Origin: Gammaproteobacteria bacterium
GTDB lineage: Bacteria > Pseudomonadota > Gammaproteobacteria > Pseudomonadales > Azotimanducaceae
NCBI GenBank assembly: GCA_002719135.1
Contig: PBGU01000006.1
Span: 1-7,172 of the forward strand
Length of the DNA stretch: 7,172 bases
Direction: 5' to 3'
Shown here: positions 5,666 to 7,172 of the stretch, one piece after another
Layout: each line of letters begins with the position of its first letter
Numbering within the stretch: the first letter of the stretch is position 1
Translations under genes and position numbers: made by a program
The notes under the pieces: model-generated
What the model was told of the DNA's origin: nothing
Databases searched by the model: none
The model's input: only the letters and a program-made list of their open reading frames with translations

Positions 5666-7102
5666 TTACGCGCGAAGTTCACGCCGGAGGATTTCGTTAA
5701 CTTGTTTCGGATTAGCTTTACCATTCGTTGCTTTCATAACTTGGCCGACGAAAAAACCGAGTATTTTCTCCTTGCCTTCGCGGAACTGCCCGACCTGGTC
5801 CGGGAAATCGCTGATGATTTGGGATACAACGCTTTCCAGTTCTCTAGTGTTGTCTAGTTGTCGTAATCCTTGACTTTCGATAATTCCATCGACACTCCCG
5901 CCCTTAGTCCATAGTAATTCGAAAATAGATTTTGCGATCTTTCCAGTTATAGTTTCGTCGTGGATACGTTTGAGAAGTGTTCCAAGCTGATCGGGTGCGA
6001 TTGGGACGTTGACGAAGCTGATTTCGTCGCGGTTGAGTGCGGCGGCAACGTCGCCGAGAATCCAGTTAGCGGCAAGTTTTGCGTCGACGCTTAGCTCTGC
6101 TACTGCGTCGAAGTATCTTGCTCCAAGGGGGTCTTCAATAAGTCGACCCGCCTCATAATCGGTTAGACCAAGTTCATGTATGTATCGGTTGCGTTTAGCT
6201 GTAGGGAGTTCGGGCATGGTTACGCGGACGGACTCGATGAGCTCATCGGGGATCTCTACGGGCAAGAGATCGGGATCTGGAAAATAACGATAATCGTCCG
6301 ATGACTCTTTTGAACGCATGGAGCGAGTTTCATCTCGCTCGGAATCATAAAGCCTCGTTTCGAGAACGACTTTGCCACCCGATTCTAGGACTGAAATTTG
6401 ACGGTCGATTTCGTACATGAGGGCCCTTTCGACGAACCGAAACGAATTGACGTTCTTAATTTCGGTGCGTTCGCCCAGGATCACCGCGCCCTTCGGCCGA
6501 ATAGAGATATTCGCGTCGCAGCGCATTGAGCCTTCGTTAAGGTTGCCATCGCAGATCTCGAGGGTTGTGACAAGGCCATGAAGCTCTCGAAAATAAGCAG
6601 CGGCGTCGGCGGCTGAATGTAATTCGGGCTCGGAGACAATTTCGAGCAGGGGCGTCCCCGCCCGGTTTAGATCAATTCCGGTTAGACCGTCGTACGCGGT
6701 GTGAATGGATTTGCCGGCGTCCTCTTCGAGATGAGCACGCGTAATCCCGATTTCGCGAATAGAACCGTCACCAAGAAAAATGGGCAAAGTTCCTCGACCC
6801 ACGATGGGTTGGTCGAGCTGGCTTATTTGGTAGCCTTTTGGCAAGTCAGGGTAGAAGTAGTTCTTTCGATCAAAACGGCATGACGAAGCTATTTCAGCAT
6901 CAATGGCGAGACCGAACTTGATCGCCATGCGCACGGCTTCTTCGTTCAACACGGGGAGCACGCCAGGCAACGCGATGTCGACCGCGTTTGCATTGCTGTT
7001 CGGGTATTCACCGAAGGTCGTAGCAGCACGCGAAAATATTTTCGAACGTGTTGCAAGCTGAACATGAACTTCCAGTCCAATAACTGCCTCCCATTCAGTC
7101 AT
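5666..7102 (-). CDS. gatB: Aspartyl/glutamyl-tRNA amidotransferase subunit B
   Basis: 478 residues, the normal full length for GatB. With GatA and GatC it converts mischarged Glu-tRNA(Gln) and/or Asp-tRNA(Asn) to the amidated forms; GatB binds the tRNA and carries the site where the acyl group is activated by ATP and amidated. Seen: the opening WEAVIGLEVHVQL (4-16); the KNYFYPDLPKGYQISQ block (80-95); DLNRAGTPLLEIVSEPE (144-160); GNLNEGSMRCDANIS (186-200); IKNVNSF (215-221); DYRYFPDPDLLP (270-281); and a C-terminal YqeY-like tRNA-binding domain (about 330-478) ending KANPKQVNEILRREL. All family blocks are present. The start overlaps the gatA stop by eight bases, and no separate SD is obvious, which fits translational coupling. 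I saw no terminator in the 15 bases before the remnant frame downstream. Confidence 0.98.
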   Translation of the reverse strand: MTEWEAVIGLEVHVQLATRSKIFSRAATTFGEYPNSNANAVDIALPGVLPVLNEEAVRMAIKFGLAIDAEIASSCRFDRKNYFYPDLPKGYQISQLDQPIVGRGTLPIFLGDGSIREIGITRAHLEEDAGKSIHTAYDGLTGIDLNRAGTPLLEIVSEPELHSAADAAAYFRELHGLVTTLEICDGNLNEGSMRCDANISIRPKGAVILGERTEIKNVNSFRFVERALMYEIDRQISVLESGGKVVLETRLYDSERDETRSMRSKESSDDYRYFPDPDLLPVEIPDELIESVRVTMPELPTAKRNRYIHELGLTDYEAGRLIEDPLGARYFDAVAELSVDAKLAANWILGDVAAALNRDEISFVNVPIAPDQLGTLLKRIHDETITGKIAKSIFELLWTKGGSVDGIIESQGLRQLDNTRELESVVSQIISDFPDQVGQFREGKEKILGFFVGQVMKATNGKANPKQVNEILRRELRA

Positions 7103-7172
7103 GGTTGTTCGCCGGATGCCGCGCGTGCCAGTCGGTTTCGCTTTGATATTCCCGTCCGAGCGTCAGCAACAA
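7095..7172 (-). CDS. gatA: Glutamyl-tRNA amidotransferase subunit A, C-terminal end only
   Basis: Reading in from the right edge on the minus strand gives 25 codons and a TGA stop, ending LGREYQSETDWHARHPANNH and a final Asp. The closing aromatic-Gln-x-x-x-TDWHxxxP pattern is the usual end of GatA (amidase-signature glutaminase subunit of GatCAB). The position directly upstream of gatB, with an eight-base overlap (gatB ATG inside the gatA end as CATGACTGA), supports it. The catalytic Ser-cisSer-Lys triad lies outside the window. The identification rests on this short tail plus synteny, which together are strong. Confidence 0.85.
   Translation of the reverse strand: MLLTLGREYQSETDWHARHPANNHD

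Noticed and set aside
5651..5720. Apparent continuation of the remnant frame past TAG 5648 into gatB antisense
   Set aside because: From 5666 on the sequence is the reverse complement of the conserved GatB C-terminus, so protein-like appearance there is a by-product of gatB coding.

Overview
The window reads as an ordinary, gene-dense bacterial chromosome segment of roughly middle GC content. Indirect tRNA amidation genes (gatA/gatB), a membrane DUF1499 protein, a thiolase/DUF35 pair and a PhyH-type dioxygenase together fit a free-living, probably aquatic proteobacterium, perhaps a gammaproteobacterium. That placement rests on general family distribution and is weak.

Layout from left to right. 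A phytanoyl-CoA dioxygenase-family gene runs off the left edge on the minus strand (1-779). A divergent membrane-anchored DUF1499 gene follows on the plus strand (963-1688). Its stop codon overlaps the stop of a convergent YfcE/MJ0936-type metallophosphoesterase (1685-2170, minus). Next comes a compact minus-strand pair: a DUF35 zinc-ribbon/OB-fold protein (3402-3827) followed 11 bases later by a thiolase (2245-3390). The thiolase Shine-Dalgarno sequence overlaps the DUF35 stop codon. Positions 3828-4126 hold no confident gene. A plus-strand FAD/NAD(P) flavoprotein resembling adrenodoxin-type ferredoxin-NADP reductases lies at 4127-5389. Behind it, 5401-5650 carries coding-like sequence split by a frameshift and by stops, best read as a gene remnant. 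On the minus strand, gatB is complete (5666-7102) and overlaps the last 25 codons plus stop of gatA, which enters from the right edge.

Functionally, gatA/gatB encode two subunits of the GatCAB aminoacyl-tRNA amidotransferase. The DUF35-thiolase pair probably acts as one complex on acyl-CoA substrates (fatty acid or sterol/isoprenoid side-chain type). The PhyH protein is an Fe(II)/2-oxoglutarate oxygenase of unknown substrate. The stretch at about 4003-5650 is the least conventional part: a lone plus-strand flavoprotein between two minus-strand operons, with coding-like debris on both sides. I saw no tRNA or rRNA gene, CRISPR array, insertion sequence, riboswitch or convincing intrinsic terminator, and no clear sign of a wholly new system.
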